Counted from the first letter of the stretch, positions 7,338 through 16,995 are shown. The stretch is DNA of 50,714 bases from Candidatus Kapaibacterium sp. (GCA_025059875.1 JANXCT010000010.1:1-50714); one strand, 5' to 3'. The notes: a model not told the origin generated them from the sequence alone. Program-made: numbers and translations.

Positions 7338-9310
7338 TGTGCCGGCAATAGTACTTCTACCTCAACTGCGGCCTCCGGCACGAGCACCCCATTCTCCTGC
7401 TGTAGCAAGGAGACACCGTCTACCTTCGCCTTTGGGGCTGGGACGTCACCCCGCTGAACCCGTATGCAGCGTCGCAGTCCACGCCAAGAGCACTCTAGCT
7501 CCACCCACTCGACGCCGTCAGGCAGCCATGGCCCGATGTGTAGTCCCTTATCTGTCACCCATACTCCGGCAATGTCACACACCAGCAACTGGAGGAGTTC
7601 TGACCAGTTCCAGAGCAGGATACCTACCTGGGGGCAGGGCGGCACTGGACGGGGGCCGTAGAATTCAAACCATGATCCCGAGCGAGCTTGCGGAAGGGAA
7701 GCCAGCCACTGCAGTACTCGCCATACCCGATTAGAGCGGCCTTGCGCTGCATATGCCCGGGCAACTAAAAGGGATGCCAAAGGCCATGGCCCAGGGGAAT
7801 CGGGCTCCGAACTGATGTGATACCGTCCATACCCACCCCCTTCCCAACGCTGGTTCCAGAGCTGTTCTACGGCCTCCATCGTACGGTGTGCCAGCGCGGA
7901 ATTCGGTGGGATAAGCCTATGGATGATCGGCAGGGTGACAGATACATCGGGATTGAGCCAGTGACGCTCCTCAGTACGTAGAGGTACCCCTTGGGGGATG
8001 GCAGGATGATCCTGAGGATGAAGTTCCCACTGGACCTCTCCAGTGATACGCCGGCGCTTGATGAGGCATCCATTCGCTACGAGCCGATATCGGGGATGGA
8101 ACAGGAGAGCTCGCTGCATGCGGAGAGCGGCTGTCTCCCATCGGACAGCCCGCTGAGAATCGCCTACTCGCTCTGCTAACCGAGCAGCTGCCTTCCATCC
8201 CGTCACGAGCCAAACCTGGTAGGCGAGCTCAAAGCCGTCCTCTACGCCGTGCAACGGCATGCGTTCCCAGTACTCCCGCGCATTATGGACGAGGAATGCC
8301 CGCTCTGCTCGGAACCGGAATGGATACTCAGCAACTGCGGCCAGCTTCCGCCACCAACGACGCACGAACTCTACATCACCGGTCCAGCCGACGTATGCAT
8401 CAACGGCCGCTAGCAACACCCCATTCTGATCCAGCTCGACCAACTCTGGCGGTCTTGGCCGACTAGAATCCCATGGGGCACCATCGCCCTGGACCAGCGC
8501 TGTGAGAACTCGCTCCAGCACTGCTTGCGCCTTTGCGTGATGTCCGGCATTGAGCAGCCCGAAGACGTTCATACAATGATCCCGCACCCACTCCAGGTTG
8601 TACTGCCAGATACTGGCGTCCATCCGCCCGGAGACGGAGATGGTAGCCGGAAGCTGCCAACAGGCGGTTCGGAAGAGGTGTTCGAGAAACGGCTCTGAGC
8701 ACCTCAGCTGGTGAACCTGATTCCAGTACTCTACAGCTTCTGCTGCCGGCCCCTGAGGGATGGTCCATCGGCAGAGAGGTTTTCCATCCTGAATGACATA
8801 CTCTAGTGCCAACCGACGCTCCTCACCGCTTCCGAGCTGAAACTCTGCTTGGCAGTGGCGATCCTTTACTCCCGTCCACACCCGCAGCAAGACCGGCTGC
8901 CCTTCGTTCCGCAGCCGGACCAGACGTAACAGCCGGGGGACTTGCAGATCTGGGTAGAAGAACTCCTCCCAAAGCCACAACGCACCAGCGCTCCAGGAAG
9001 CCTTTACTGTTGGAACGGGCGCTGTAACATCCCACTCAACTTGTGGACTTGTGGCCGCGTAGTGCTGCTCCGAGACCGCCAGTGCAAGCTGCGTGTCCGA
9101 TATGCCTCGCTGCGCATGGAAGTTGAGAGCTGCGCGCTTAGGCCCGAAGTGCTCTGGGTCGAGTAGTGCAATGCCCAACGGTGTCCCGACTTGGGGGCTA
9201 TACTGGATTGCAGCCGCACTGAGACCGTTGCCTAGGAAAAAGTAGCAGACTCCGGGCAAGTCCGTTCGAACGTCGGGGTGCCCTTCGTTTGGATTATCGT
9301 TGTACGGCAT
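7310..9310 (-). CDS. Six-hairpin glycosidase-like protein (glucoamylase/GH15-like fold)
   Basis: The 666-residue product has an N-terminal beta-rich part (about 1-190) and a helical part (about 200-600) with repeated amphipathic helix pairs, as in (alpha/alpha)6-barrel glycoside hydrolases. Features typical of this fold are EWVRDHCMNVFGLLNAG (240-256), ELDQNGVLLAAVDAYVGWTGD spaced over 292-312, the acidic GVEDGFELAYQVW segment near 355, and GILLWNWSELLQLLV near the end of the barrel. No signal peptide is visible, so it is probably cytoplasmic. I cannot assign a specific GH family, substrate, or catalytic acid and base; glycogen or trehalose-like alpha-glucosides are possible. The start ATG at 9310 is followed by a hydrophilic N-terminus. 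Its last 28 bp overlap the end of gdhA on the other strand. A role in polysaccharide turnover is inference. Confidence 0.72.
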   Translation of the reverse strand: MPYNDNPNEGHPDVRTDLPGVCYFFLGNGLSAAAIQYSPQVGTPLGIALLDPEHFGPKRAALNFHAQRGISDTQLALAVSEQHYAATSPQVEWDVTAPVPTVKASWSAGALWLWEEFFYPDLQVPRLLRLVRLRNEGQPVLLRVWTGVKDRHCQAEFQLGSGEERRLALEYVIQDGKPLCRWTIPQGPAAEAVEYWNQVHQLRCSEPFLEHLFRTACWQLPATISVSGRMDASIWQYNLEWVRDHCMNVFGLLNAGHHAKAQAVLERVLTALVQGDGAPWDSSRPRPPELVELDQNGVLLAAVDAYVGWTGDVEFVRRWWRKLAAVAEYPFRFRAERAFLVHNAREYWERMPLHGVEDGFELAYQVWLVTGWKAAARLAERVGDSQRAVRWETAALRMQRALLFHPRYRLVANGCLIKRRRITGEVQWELHPQDHPAIPQGVPLRTEERHWLNPDVSVTLPIIHRLIPPNSALAHRTMEAVEQLWNQRWEGGGYGRYHISSEPDSPGPWPLASLLVARAYAAQGRSNRVWRVLQWLASLPQARSGSWFEFYGPRPVPPCPQVGILLWNWSELLQLLVCDIAGVWVTDKGLHIGPWLPDGVEWVELECSWRGLRRCIRVQRGDVPAPKAKVDGVSLLQQENGVLVPEAAVEVEVLLPAHYGKIPSWK

Positions 9311-9437
9311 CGGCTTCTATCCCCCTCGTGCAGAGCCTACAGACGATGAACGGCGGGTGAACACTAGCTGAAAAGCCATTTCGTTGCTCTTTTTGGCAGA
9401 CTGAGGAAATTTGACACGGTTTGACTTCGCCGCCAGC

Positions 9438-10571
9438 ATGCAGAAGTCAGAACGACTCGTCGCGCTGGACGCTGTCCGTTTCGTGGCAATGTTCCTGATG
9501 ATTCAGGGGCATACGCTCGACGCGCTCGTAGCACCCACGGAGCTAGATGTGACAAAGTTCCCGTGGTCGGTCTGGAATTTCCTCCGGGGACTGACGGCGC
9601 CGGTCTTCCTCCTCGCGTCGGGAATCATCCATGTCTTCGCCACCAAGCGAGACTCCCATGGACGACTTCCTAGACAGCTCGTATGGCGACGAATCCGATG
9701 GGCACTGACGCTGCTGGGCATTGGGTACCTCATGATGTTCCCGGCCCAGCGCCTCTGGCACCTCAACTACGTGCCCGCCGAGCAGTGGACAGCCTTCTTT
9801 CGGGTCCACATCCTCCAACTCCTGGGCGTCACCCTGCTGGCAGTGTTGGCACTCTTCCTCCTCACGCGGACCCATCGTCAACTCGCTCTTGCAGGGGCTA
9901 TAGTGGGACTGCTCATCGTCCTTGCTGCACCGGCCGCAGCATGGGTTGACTGGTACCGCGTCCTGCCCGAACCACTGGCAGCCTACATGAGTACGGACCG
10001 GGGGTCCCTGTTCCCCGTGATTCCCTTCAGTGCTTACCTCTTCCTGGGCCTACCACTTGGCGCTTGGCTCCTCCAACTCCCAAGTGGCACACGACTCTGG
10101 GCACTCCAGCGCATTGTCCCCCTTGCAGGTCTTGGCCTGACCGCTGCTTCTGTAGCGTTAGCCCCCTGTTTCCAAGGCTTGCTCCCGCCACACGCAAATC
10201 CCTTCCATGCGAATCCAGGCTTCATCCTGCTGCGGTTTGGCCTAGCATTGGTTTTCGTCGGGGCTATTGCTTGGCTCTACGGATGGACACGGAATTGGGC
10301 AAACCTCTACACCCTTGCTGGACGCTACGCCCTCTTTGTCTTCGTTGGCCATCTGGTAGTCCTATATGGTACCCCGTGGTTCGACAGCTTCGCTCGATGG
10401 TACCCCAAGACGCTCTCCCTGGCTGAAGGGATTGGGATTCTGGCTGTCGTCTTAGCCCTCCTCGGGGTAGGGATTGCAGCTGCCGAGCTCTTGCGTCGCT
10501 GGTGGCGGAAACCGTCCCTGCTCTGGGCTGGGGTAGGTAGCGTCTTGGGCTACATCCTCCTGGCTCCCTAA
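9438..10571 (+). CDS. Heparan-alpha-glucosaminide N-acetyltransferase-like membrane protein (DUF1624/DUF418 type)
   Basis: A 377-residue integral membrane protein with about ten hydrophobic segments. The N-terminus RLVALDAVRFVAMFLMIQGH (6-25) and the following FLRGLTAPVFLLASG are characteristic of the DUF1624/HGSNAT catalytic family, where the histidine equivalent to His25 is the proposed acetyl-transfer residue. Family members acylate sugars across the inner membrane; the substrate here is unknown. The open frame begins with a TTG at 9411, but the ATG at 9438 places the conserved motif at the usual distance from the start. It is followed after 6 bp by a DUF2231 gene, so the two are very probably one transcript. 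It is divergent from the glycosidase-like gene, with 127 bp between them. Confidence 0.8.
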   Translation: MQKSERLVALDAVRFVAMFLMIQGHTLDALVAPTELDVTKFPWSVWNFLRGLTAPVFLLASGIIHVFATKRDSHGRLPRQLVWRRIRWALTLLGIGYLMMFPAQRLWHLNYVPAEQWTAFFRVHILQLLGVTLLAVLALFLLTRTHRQLALAGAIVGLLIVLAAPAAAWVDWYRVLPEPLAAYMSTDRGSLFPVIPFSAYLFLGLPLGAWLLQLPSGTRLWALQRIVPLAGLGLTAASVALAPCFQGLLPPHANPFHANPGFILLRFGLALVFVGAIAWLYGWTRNWANLYTLAGRYALFVFVGHLVVLYGTPWFDSFARWYPKTLSLAEGIGILAVVLALLGVGIAAAELLRRWWRKPSLLWAGVGSVLGYILLAP

Positions 10572-10577
10572 GGCACC

Positions 10578-11006
10578 ATGCTCCCCATTCACCCCGCGAT
10601 CGTTCACTTCCCAATAGCCCTCTTACCCCTTGCAGCGGTTCTGCGTTGGTGGCTACTGTGGCGACCTTCTCCGTGGGGAGACCCTGCAGCACGCCTATGC
10701 AGCTGGCTTGGGACGCTTTTCTTGGCAGCGGCAGTCATCTCTGGACAGGCCGCTATCCCTACACACATGCCAGAGGAGGCTACACCTGTATTCCAGCTTC
10801 ACCAGCAGCTTGGGACACTGCTCTTACTGTGGTACGGCAGCATAGCGCTCTGGGAAGTAGCCCGCCACCACAAGATGCGACGAGTAGAGCTGTTAGCACT
10901 AACACTCGCCCATAGCATCGGCTCTGCTATTGTGCTCTTCACTGGCTCCCTCGGCGGACGCTTGGTGTACGAGTACGGAGTGGGGGTCACTGCAGGGCAG
11001 GACTAA
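10578..11006 (+). CDS. DUF2231-type small membrane protein
   Basis: The 142-residue product begins MLPIHPAIVHFPIALLPLA, the typical DUF2231 opening (His-Pro then HFPIAL), has four hydrophobic segments (about 8-26, 42-62, 76-94 and 105-127) and ends with the family's GGRLVYEYGVGV signature. DUF2231 proteins are inner-membrane proteins of unknown biochemical function, in some genomes found beside cytochromes. Conserved histidines (His5, His10, His74) could bind a metal or haem; that is inference. It directly follows the acyltransferase-like gene with a 6 bp gap, implying co-expression. Confidence 0.82.
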   Translation: MLPIHPAIVHFPIALLPLAAVLRWWLLWRPSPWGDPAARLCSWLGTLFLAAAVISGQAAIPTHMPEEATPVFQLHQQLGTLLLLWYGSIALWEVARHHKMRRVELLALTLAHSIGSAIVLFTGSLGGRLVYEYGVGVTAGQD

Positions 11007-11837
11007 CCTTTCGCTCAAGAGTGCTGGAAAAGCGCTGTGAGGACACAGCCGCGGTGGACGGCAGGATGCTTGCAGGAAGCCCCACTCATACTATGAAGCG
11101 CATCATGCCATACGCGATCACAAACGGACCGAACCTGCACCACAACGTTCTCGACGTGCTGCCAACCGCGCTATGCACTCTGCCAGCTCTGGCTCTCAGT
11201 AGCCAAACACACCAACTCGGCCGCTGACGACGTTGCCGGTTACTTGCCGCCATCCGATGCTCTAAACCCCACGTCTCGGAACCTCGTGCTACTCTGAACG
11301 GCGTTGGAGACGCCGCCAGCCTCATTGCGGTGTCCAGGAGGCCTCGAAAACATTCTAGGGACTGGTGGTCCGAATGAGGAAGCAGCTTCGCGAGCTTTTC
11401 CTGTTGGGCTGGGGAATGGACGGGAAAGTCACGTTGGTGCAAGCTACATATTGCCCTAGCCCAAACAGTTCCAGAGCGTAATAGACCCCGCCACTTCGGG
11501 CAGTCAGCAGCCCATCGACGGCACATGGATTCCGTGCAGAGTTGGCGATTGTCCACAACGCAGCCCAAATCCCGAGATTTCAACACCAGCTGAGCTCTCA
11601 GGAGTAGCTTCCAACGCCAGATACCGAAGCCGCCACGTCTCAAATCAAGGATGCCAACGTGTTCGCCGAAGGCTCAGCGACACAAGAGGTGCAATCCTGC
11701 GAGCACGTAGAGCTAATGCATCAGCGCCTTGCCGTAGGTTTCCGCTCCCGAGTCCCACGCCAAGTTGCTTACCGAATGCAGAACTGTTCCTCCTGCAGAG
11801 GCAATTCTCCCGCCGCTGAAACTCCGCGAGGAGCGCA
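11007..11837. other. Long intergenic gap with no supportable gene
   Basis: This 831 bp stretch is unusual in an otherwise tightly packed window. The longest frame is on the minus strand (11086-11643), but its product is rich in Arg, Trp and Cys with no domain, signal peptide or codon regularity, and overlapping frames are equally open. Another minus frame at 11355-11558 has a short protein-like part (NSARNPCAVDGLL). I see no tRNA, RNase P, SRP or tmRNA signature. It may be a decayed gene remnant, an unrecognised RNA, or a long leader for hutH. Confidence 0.4.
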
Positions 11838-11845
11838 TAGCTTTG
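11838..11845 (+). promoter_or_regulatory. Candidate -7 box TAGCTTTG upstream of hutH
   Basis: Matches TAnnTTTG and lies 25 bp before the chosen hutH ATG (11871). This position supports 11871 over the upstream in-frame ATG at 11847. No clear -33 element is visible. Confidence 0.4.
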
Positions 11846-11870
11846 CATGCTCCTTCAAGGCCATTCGAGC

Positions 11871-13448
11871 ATGCCGACCTTGGTCATCGATGGCGAATCC
11901 CTTCGTATCGAGGAGCTCTGGCGCGCCGTCACGGAACCCGGCTGGCAGCTAGAGCTAAGTCCCAGGGCCCGCCAACGCATCGAACAGGGCCGAGCGTGGG
12001 TAGAACGATGGTTACAGGAGCAACGGCAGGTCTACGGTGTTACAACTGGGTTCGGCGAATTAGCTGCTGTCCCCATCTCCGCCTCTCAAGCCCGTGAGTT
12101 GCAAATCCACTTGGTACGATCCCACAGCGTCGGGGCTGGAGAGTGGCTCCCCTGCGAAGTCTCAAGAGCGATGCTCCTCCTACGAGCTAACGTGCTGGCC
12201 CGCGGGTACTCTGGCGTGCGGCCTGCGGTCGTAGACTCGTTGATAGCTCTCTTCAACAGCGGCCTTGTACCGGCAATTCCCCGCCAAGGCTCTGTTGGGG
12301 CTAGTGGCGACTTAGTCCAATTAGCCCACCTCGCACTAGCCCTCATCGGAGAGGGGTTCTTCCGAACGGAGAACGGCATAGAGCCCGCTGCAACGGTACT
12401 GCAGCGCCATGGCCTTGCTCCACTCCAGTTAGAGGCGAAGGAGGGTCTAGCCCTCATCAACGGCACCCAGATGACAACTGCATACGGGGCTCTTAGTGTC
12501 TACCGAGCGTGGCAATGCGCTCTCATCGCTGACGTTGCAGCAGCCCTGACTGCCGATGTTCTCCGAGCCTCCCCAACCCCGTACGACGCCCGTCTCCATT
12601 CACTACGCCCCTTCCCTGGCCAACAGCGCACAGCAGCCCGCCTCCGCATGCTCCGTGCCGGAAGCTCCCTCCAACATCTCCCTCGGCCTACCCCTCTACC
12701 ACAGGATGCCTACAGCCTACGCTGCATCCCCCAAGTCCACGGCGCCTCCCACGATGCTATTGCTTACGTTTGGAACGTCGTCCAGATTGAGCTCAACGCA
12801 GTCACGGACAACCCCATTGTAGACCTCGACTCCGGCCAACCGATCGAGGGTGGGAACTTCCACGGACAACCCTTGGCGCTAGCATTGGACTTCCTCGCAC
12901 TGGCATGTGCTGAGCTTGCCAATATCTCCGAACGACGCATTGAGCGCCTTCTGAACTCACGCACCAGCGGGCTCCCTGCCTTCCTGGCGGCTAAGCCGGG
13001 ACTACATTCGGGACTGATGATTGCCCAGTATACAGCAGCCTCCATCGTGTCGGAGAACAAGGTCCTGTGCCATCCCGCGAGCGTCGATTCTATCCCCACT
13101 TCAGCTGGCCAGGAGGACCACAACTCTATGGCGAGCATTGCTGCTCAGAAGGTGTGGCAGGTGGTAGAGAATCTGCAGACCGTACTTGCTCTTGAGCTGC
13201 TCTGTGCCGCACAGGCGTTGGAGTACCTCCGGCCTAGCCGCAGCAGTTCTCGGTTGGAGCGCCTCGTGGAGTGCATTCGCGACCACGTCCCGCCCCTCCA
13301 GGAGGACCGCCCACTCTACAGAGACGTAGAGCTTCTGCGTTCCCTCATTACTTCTGGCGAGCTGCTCGCTGCTGCTCTCCCCGAGAGCGTCGGCGACTAC
13401 CCAACCTCTCACGACCTTCCTATCCCCAACATCATGCCTGCGCAATAA
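11871..13448 (+). CDS. hutH: Histidine ammonia-lyase
   Basis: Deaminates L-histidine to urocanate and ammonia, the first step of histidine catabolism. The self-processing triad Ala144-Ser145-Gly146 that forms the MIO cofactor lies in SVGASGDLVQLAHLAL. Tyr55 (VYGVTTGFG) and His85 (RSHSVGAG) are present; a His at this second position favours histidine over phenylalanine or tyrosine as substrate. Further family blocks are ALINGTQ and CIPQVHGA, and the later NSRTSGLPAFL, HPASVDSIPTSAGQEDHNSM. The 525 residues are normal for the family. I chose the ATG at 11871 because MPTLVIDGESL is the usual beginning. It heads a plus-strand set with a transaldolase and aconitase. hutU is not in the window, and hutI lies 18 kb away on the other strand. 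Confidence 0.94.
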   Translation: MPTLVIDGESLRIEELWRAVTEPGWQLELSPRARQRIEQGRAWVERWLQEQRQVYGVTTGFGELAAVPISASQARELQIHLVRSHSVGAGEWLPCEVSRAMLLLRANVLARGYSGVRPAVVDSLIALFNSGLVPAIPRQGSVGASGDLVQLAHLALALIGEGFFRTENGIEPAATVLQRHGLAPLQLEAKEGLALINGTQMTTAYGALSVYRAWQCALIADVAAALTADVLRASPTPYDARLHSLRPFPGQQRTAARLRMLRAGSSLQHLPRPTPLPQDAYSLRCIPQVHGASHDAIAYVWNVVQIELNAVTDNPIVDLDSGQPIEGGNFHGQPLALALDFLALACAELANISERRIERLLNSRTSGLPAFLAAKPGLHSGLMIAQYTAASIVSENKVLCHPASVDSIPTSAGQEDHNSMASIAAQKVWQVVENLQTVLALELLCAAQALEYLRPSRSSSRLERLVECIRDHVPPLQEDRPLYRDVELLRSLITSGELLAAALPESVGDYPTSHDLPIPNIMPAQ

Positions 13449-13457
13449 AACTTGCGC

Positions 13458-13471
13458 CGGTGACGTCACCG
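13458..13471. repeat. 14-bp perfect palindrome CGGTGACGTCACCG
   Basis: A perfect palindrome lying between the hutH stop and the transaldolase start. It is not followed by a T run, so it does not look like an intrinsic terminator. It could be an operator for a dimeric regulator or a small RNA hairpin; no second copy was noticed. Confidence 0.45.
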
Positions 13472-13509
13472 AGCGATGCTGGGCGATGTTAAACTCTCGC
13501 TGCCTTGCC

Positions 13510-14202
13510 ATGCGCTTACTTATAGACTCCGCGAACCTGGATGAAATCCGCACAGCCGCAAGCTGGGGCATCTTGAGTGGTGTAACCACAAACCCAACGT
13601 TGCTGGCGAAGGAAGACCCGAGCGTAGACATTCGTGAGCGGCTTCTGGAAATCCATCGCATAGTCGGCGGTCATCTCTCGGTCGAGGTCGTCTCTACAGA
13701 CACAGCCGGCATGCTACGGGAGGCCGAAGAGATTGTCTCTTGGCTGCCGGAAGCCGTCATCAAAGTACCGATGACTCCTGAGGGGATGGCGGCTGTCCGG
13801 GAACTCTCACGGCAAGGAATTCCCACGAACGTCACGCTCGTCTTTTCACCCGCCCAAGCCATCATCGCTGCGAATGCTGGTGCAAGCTTCGTAAGCGTCT
13901 TCTTGGGACGCCTGGACGACATCGGCGGTGACGGTGTTCGAGTCTTGGCTGACATCTGCGAGATTTGGGAGCGGCAGGGAATCGAGGCTGAGCTCATTGC
14001 GGCATCGCTGCGACATCCGATGCACCTGGTCGAGGCTGCTCGTGCTGGAGCCAACATTGCCACAGCTCCCTTCCGCGTCCTTCGGCAGGCCATGGCTCAC
14101 CCCCTCACCGACCTCGGCCTCCAGGCATTTCTGGCGGATTACCAGCGCCTTCAGGAAGAGCAGGCACGCGCACGGCAAATCCCGCTGGTCTCAGTCACGT
14201 AA
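13510..14202 (+). CDS. Transaldolase-like / fructose-6-phosphate aldolase (TalC subfamily)
   Basis: A small (230-residue) transaldolase-family TIM barrel. It begins MRLLIDSANLDEIR, has SGVTTNPTLLAKE (23-35), and the Schiff-base lysine Lys85 in AVIKVPMTPEG, followed by GIPTNVTLVFSPAQA and SVFLGRLDDIGGDG. Members act either as transaldolase in the non-oxidative pentose phosphate pathway or as fructose-6-phosphate aldolase; motifs do not decide which. The frame opens at ATG 13486, but family proteins start at the residue equivalent to 13510. It lies 61 bp after hutH and 24 bp before aconitase, probably in one transcript. The cytoplasmic central-carbon function fits with acnA downstream. Confidence 0.92.
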   Translation: MRLLIDSANLDEIRTAASWGILSGVTTNPTLLAKEDPSVDIRERLLEIHRIVGGHLSVEVVSTDTAGMLREAEEIVSWLPEAVIKVPMTPEGMAAVRELSRQGIPTNVTLVFSPAQAIIAANAGASFVSVFLGRLDDIGGDGVRVLADICEIWERQGIEAELIAASLRHPMHLVEAARAGANIATAPFRVLRQAMAHPLTDLGLQAFLADYQRLQEEQARARQIPLVSVT

Positions 14203-14226
14203 GGTCATCCTTGGAGCTGCAGAACC

Positions 14227-16995
14227 ATGCCTCGCCGTGATCGTTTCGGTGTCGTACGCTCGCTACAGACCTCGACAGGAACGCTCTCGTACTACAGTCT
14301 CCCCGAGCTGGAACGGCAAGGTTACCGAGTAAGCCATCTCCCGTTCTCTCTCCGCATCCTACTGGAGAACATCCTCCGCTCAGAAGACGGCTTCACCGTC
14401 ACCGAGGAGCACGTCCACAACCTACTCTCATGGCAGCCACGCCCACCGGAGCGGGAAATCCCCTTTATGCCGACCCGGATTCTGATGCAGGACTTCACGG
14501 GGGTGCCCGCCATCGTCGACCTGGCGTCGCTCCGGGCGGAAGCAGCCCGAAAGGGTGTGTCGCCAGAGCGCATCAATCCATTGATTCCGGTGGACCTGGT
14601 GATCGACCACTCAGTCCAGGTGGACTTCTTCGGCACCATCTGGGCTTACGAGCGCAACGTGGAACTGGAGTACCAGCGGAATCGCGAGCGGTATTCCCTC
14701 CTGAAGTGGGCACAGCAGGCCTTCCGAAATTTGACCGTCCTCCCTCCGGGCATGGGCATATGCCATCAGGTCAACTTAGAGTACCTCGCACAGGTCGTGG
14801 CGGTCCGGGACGGCATTGCCTGTCCCGACACGCTCGTCGGGACGGATTCCCACACCCCGATGGTCAATGGAATTGGAGTCTTAGGATGGGGTGTTGGCGG
14901 GATCGAGGCTGAGGCAGCGATGCTCGGCCAGCCCCTCTTCCTCCTCCTGCCCGAAGTCATAGGTCTCCGGCTCATTGGGGAACTCTCACCAGGAGTGACG
15001 GCTACGGACCTGGTGCTGACAATCACCGAGCTGCTCCGCAGGTATGGCGTCGTCGGCAAGTTCGTAGAGGTCTTCGGTCCTGGCCTGAACTCCCTAACGG
15101 TCCCTGACAGAGCTACCATCGCCAACATGTCCCCTGAGTTCGGATGTACCGTCACCTACTTCCCCGTTGACAACCAGACTCTAGAGTACCTCCGCGCTAC
15201 GGCCCGACCGCCAGAGCTCATCGAGCGGGTGGAATGGTACTGCAAGGAAAATCTCCTCTGGCGCGAAGCCGAAGAGTCCATCCAGTACACAGACGTGCTC
15301 ACTCTGGACCTCTCCACTGTAGAGCCTACTCTGGCAGGTCCTCGACGCCCACACGACCGAGTGCCATTACGAAGCGCGAAGGCTACGGTCATCAGCAGTC
15401 TGGAGCAGACATACAACCGAGCCTACGTACCGATAGAGGAGCGGTGGGAGACTATCGCGCAGGCAGCAGCTATAGGCAGCCCAGGGTCCACTGTCGCTGT
15501 TGCGACCCGTCCATCCTTGCGGACGGTTCCTATCCGTACCGATGGGCTGCAGTTCCTGCTCAGCGATGGCGCTGTCGTCATCGCCGCTATCACGAGCTGC
15601 ACCAATACCTCCAACCCAACGGTTATGCTGGCAGCCGGCCTCTTGGCGCAGAAGGCTGTCAAACGTGGGTTACGCGTTAAGCCATGGGTCAAGACTAGCC
15701 TTGCACCAGGCTCTCGCGTGGTAACGCAGTACTTGAGGCGGTCTGGGCTTCTCGACGCTTTAGAAGCCCTCGGCTTCCACGTCGTCGGATATGGCTGTAC
15801 GACATGCATCGGCAACAGTGGGAACCTGCCAGAACCGATTGCACGGGCAATCACCGACAACGAGCTCGTCGTTGCCGCTGTGCTTTCTGGGAACCGCAAC
15901 TTTGAGGCCCGGGTCCATCCCCAGGTACGGATGAACTTCTTAGCCTCCCCGCCATTGGTGGTCGCCTATGCTCTAGCAGGCCGCGTAGACATTGACCTTC
16001 TATCCGAGCCGTTAGGGACCGATCCGAACGGGGAGCCGGTCTACCTGCGGGACATCTGGCCCAGCCCTGGGGAGGTCCGCTCGCTTATGGAGCAGGTGCT
16101 ACGTCCGGAGGACTTCCGGTCTACATACTCCAGCGTCTATGCTGGCGACCGCTTCTGGCAGGAACTGGAAGCTCCGAAAGGCGAGCTGTATCAGTGGGAT
16201 CCTGATTCTACGTACATCCGTGAGGCACCCTTCTTCCGTGATCTACCGCTCCATCCTCCGCAACCGGGCGATATCCGAGGTGCCCGTGTTCTGCTATGGC
16301 TTGGTGACACAGTAACGACTGACCATATCTCCCCGGCCGGCTCCATCTCCCCCTTCTCCCCAGCAGGGCGATGGCTCATCGAGCACGGAGTAGACCCCCT
16401 GGACTTCAACTCCTACGGTGCCCGCCGTGGAAACCATGAAGTGATGGTGCGCGGCACATTTGCCAACATCCGGCTCCGGAACGCGCTGGCAAGTCGCGAA
16501 GGAGGATGGACCCGCTACTTCCCAAGTGGCGAGGAGCTGACAGTCTACGATGCCGCCATGCGATATCTGGCTGAAGGAGTCCCAACAATCGTTCTTGCGG
16601 GCAAAGAGTATGGCAGCGGCTCCTCTCGTGACTGGGCGGCGAAAGGTCCCGCTCTCCTGGGCATTCGAGCTGTCATCGCGGAGAGCTTCGAGCGCATCCA
16701 CCGCAGCAACCTCGTTGGCATGGGGATCTTGCCGCTACAGTTCCCGCCGGGCGAGTCAGCAATGACGCTCGGCTTGGACGGCAGCGAGCTCTACGACATC
16801 ATCGGCATTAGTGATGGCCTGGCTCCCCAGAAGGTCTTGCGAGTGATCGCTCGCAAGCCTGATGGAAGCACCCGCGAATTCAGCGTCATTGCTCGCTTGG
16901 ACGTCCCTGTGGAGGTAGAGTACTACCGCCACGGAGGCGTCCTGCAGTACGTCTTCCGCAACATCCTCCAAAGCACCGTGAGTGCTAGTCCCTGA
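14227..16995 (+). CDS. acnA: Aconitate hydratase (AcnA/IRP1 type)
   Basis: Isomerises citrate to isocitrate through cis-aconitate with a [4Fe-4S] cluster. The cluster cysteines are visible: Cys458 in TSCTNTSNPTVML, and Cys524 and Cys527 in GYGCTTCIGNSG. Other family blocks are VVGTDSHTPMVNG-like DTLVGTDSHTPMVNGIG, SPEFGCTVTYFPVD, GDTVTTDHISPAGSI, the swivel-domain YGARRGNHEVMVRG, and EYGSGSSRDWAAKGP. The 922 residues match full-length AcnA, with all four domains present. The start ATG at 14227 gives the usual N-terminus. With citrate synthase at the left edge, this supports an oxidative TCA cycle. It is the third gene of the hutH-transaldolase-acnA set. Confidence 0.97.
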   Translation: MPRRDRFGVVRSLQTSTGTLSYYSLPELERQGYRVSHLPFSLRILLENILRSEDGFTVTEEHVHNLLSWQPRPPEREIPFMPTRILMQDFTGVPAIVDLASLRAEAARKGVSPERINPLIPVDLVIDHSVQVDFFGTIWAYERNVELEYQRNRERYSLLKWAQQAFRNLTVLPPGMGICHQVNLEYLAQVVAVRDGIACPDTLVGTDSHTPMVNGIGVLGWGVGGIEAEAAMLGQPLFLLLPEVIGLRLIGELSPGVTATDLVLTITELLRRYGVVGKFVEVFGPGLNSLTVPDRATIANMSPEFGCTVTYFPVDNQTLEYLRATARPPELIERVEWYCKENLLWREAEESIQYTDVLTLDLSTVEPTLAGPRRPHDRVPLRSAKATVISSLEQTYNRAYVPIEERWETIAQAAAIGSPGSTVAVATRPSLRTVPIRTDGLQFLLSDGAVVIAAITSCTNTSNPTVMLAAGLLAQKAVKRGLRVKPWVKTSLAPGSRVVTQYLRRSGLLDALEALGFHVVGYGCTTCIGNSGNLPEPIARAITDNELVVAAVLSGNRNFEARVHPQVRMNFLASPPLVVAYALAGRVDIDLLSEPLGTDPNGEPVYLRDIWPSPGEVRSLMEQVLRPEDFRSTYSSVYAGDRFWQELEAPKGELYQWDPDSTYIREAPFFRDLPLHPPQPGDIRGARVLLWLGDTVTTDHISPAGSISPFSPAGRWLIEHGVDPLDFNSYGARRGNHEVMVRGTFANIRLRNALASREGGWTRYFPSGEELTVYDAAMRYLAEGVPTIVLAGKEYGSGSSRDWAAKGPALLGIRAVIAESFERIHRSNLVGMGILPLQFPPGESAMTLGLDGSELYDIIGISDGLAPQKVLRVIARKPDGSTREFSVIARLDVPVEVEYYRHGGVLQYVFRNILQSTVSASP

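Noticed and set aside
11086-11643. Minus-strand open frame of 185 codons in the gap before hutH
   Set aside because: Composition is Arg/Trp/Cys-rich with no domain, signal peptide or coherent secondary structure; other frames in the region are equally open.
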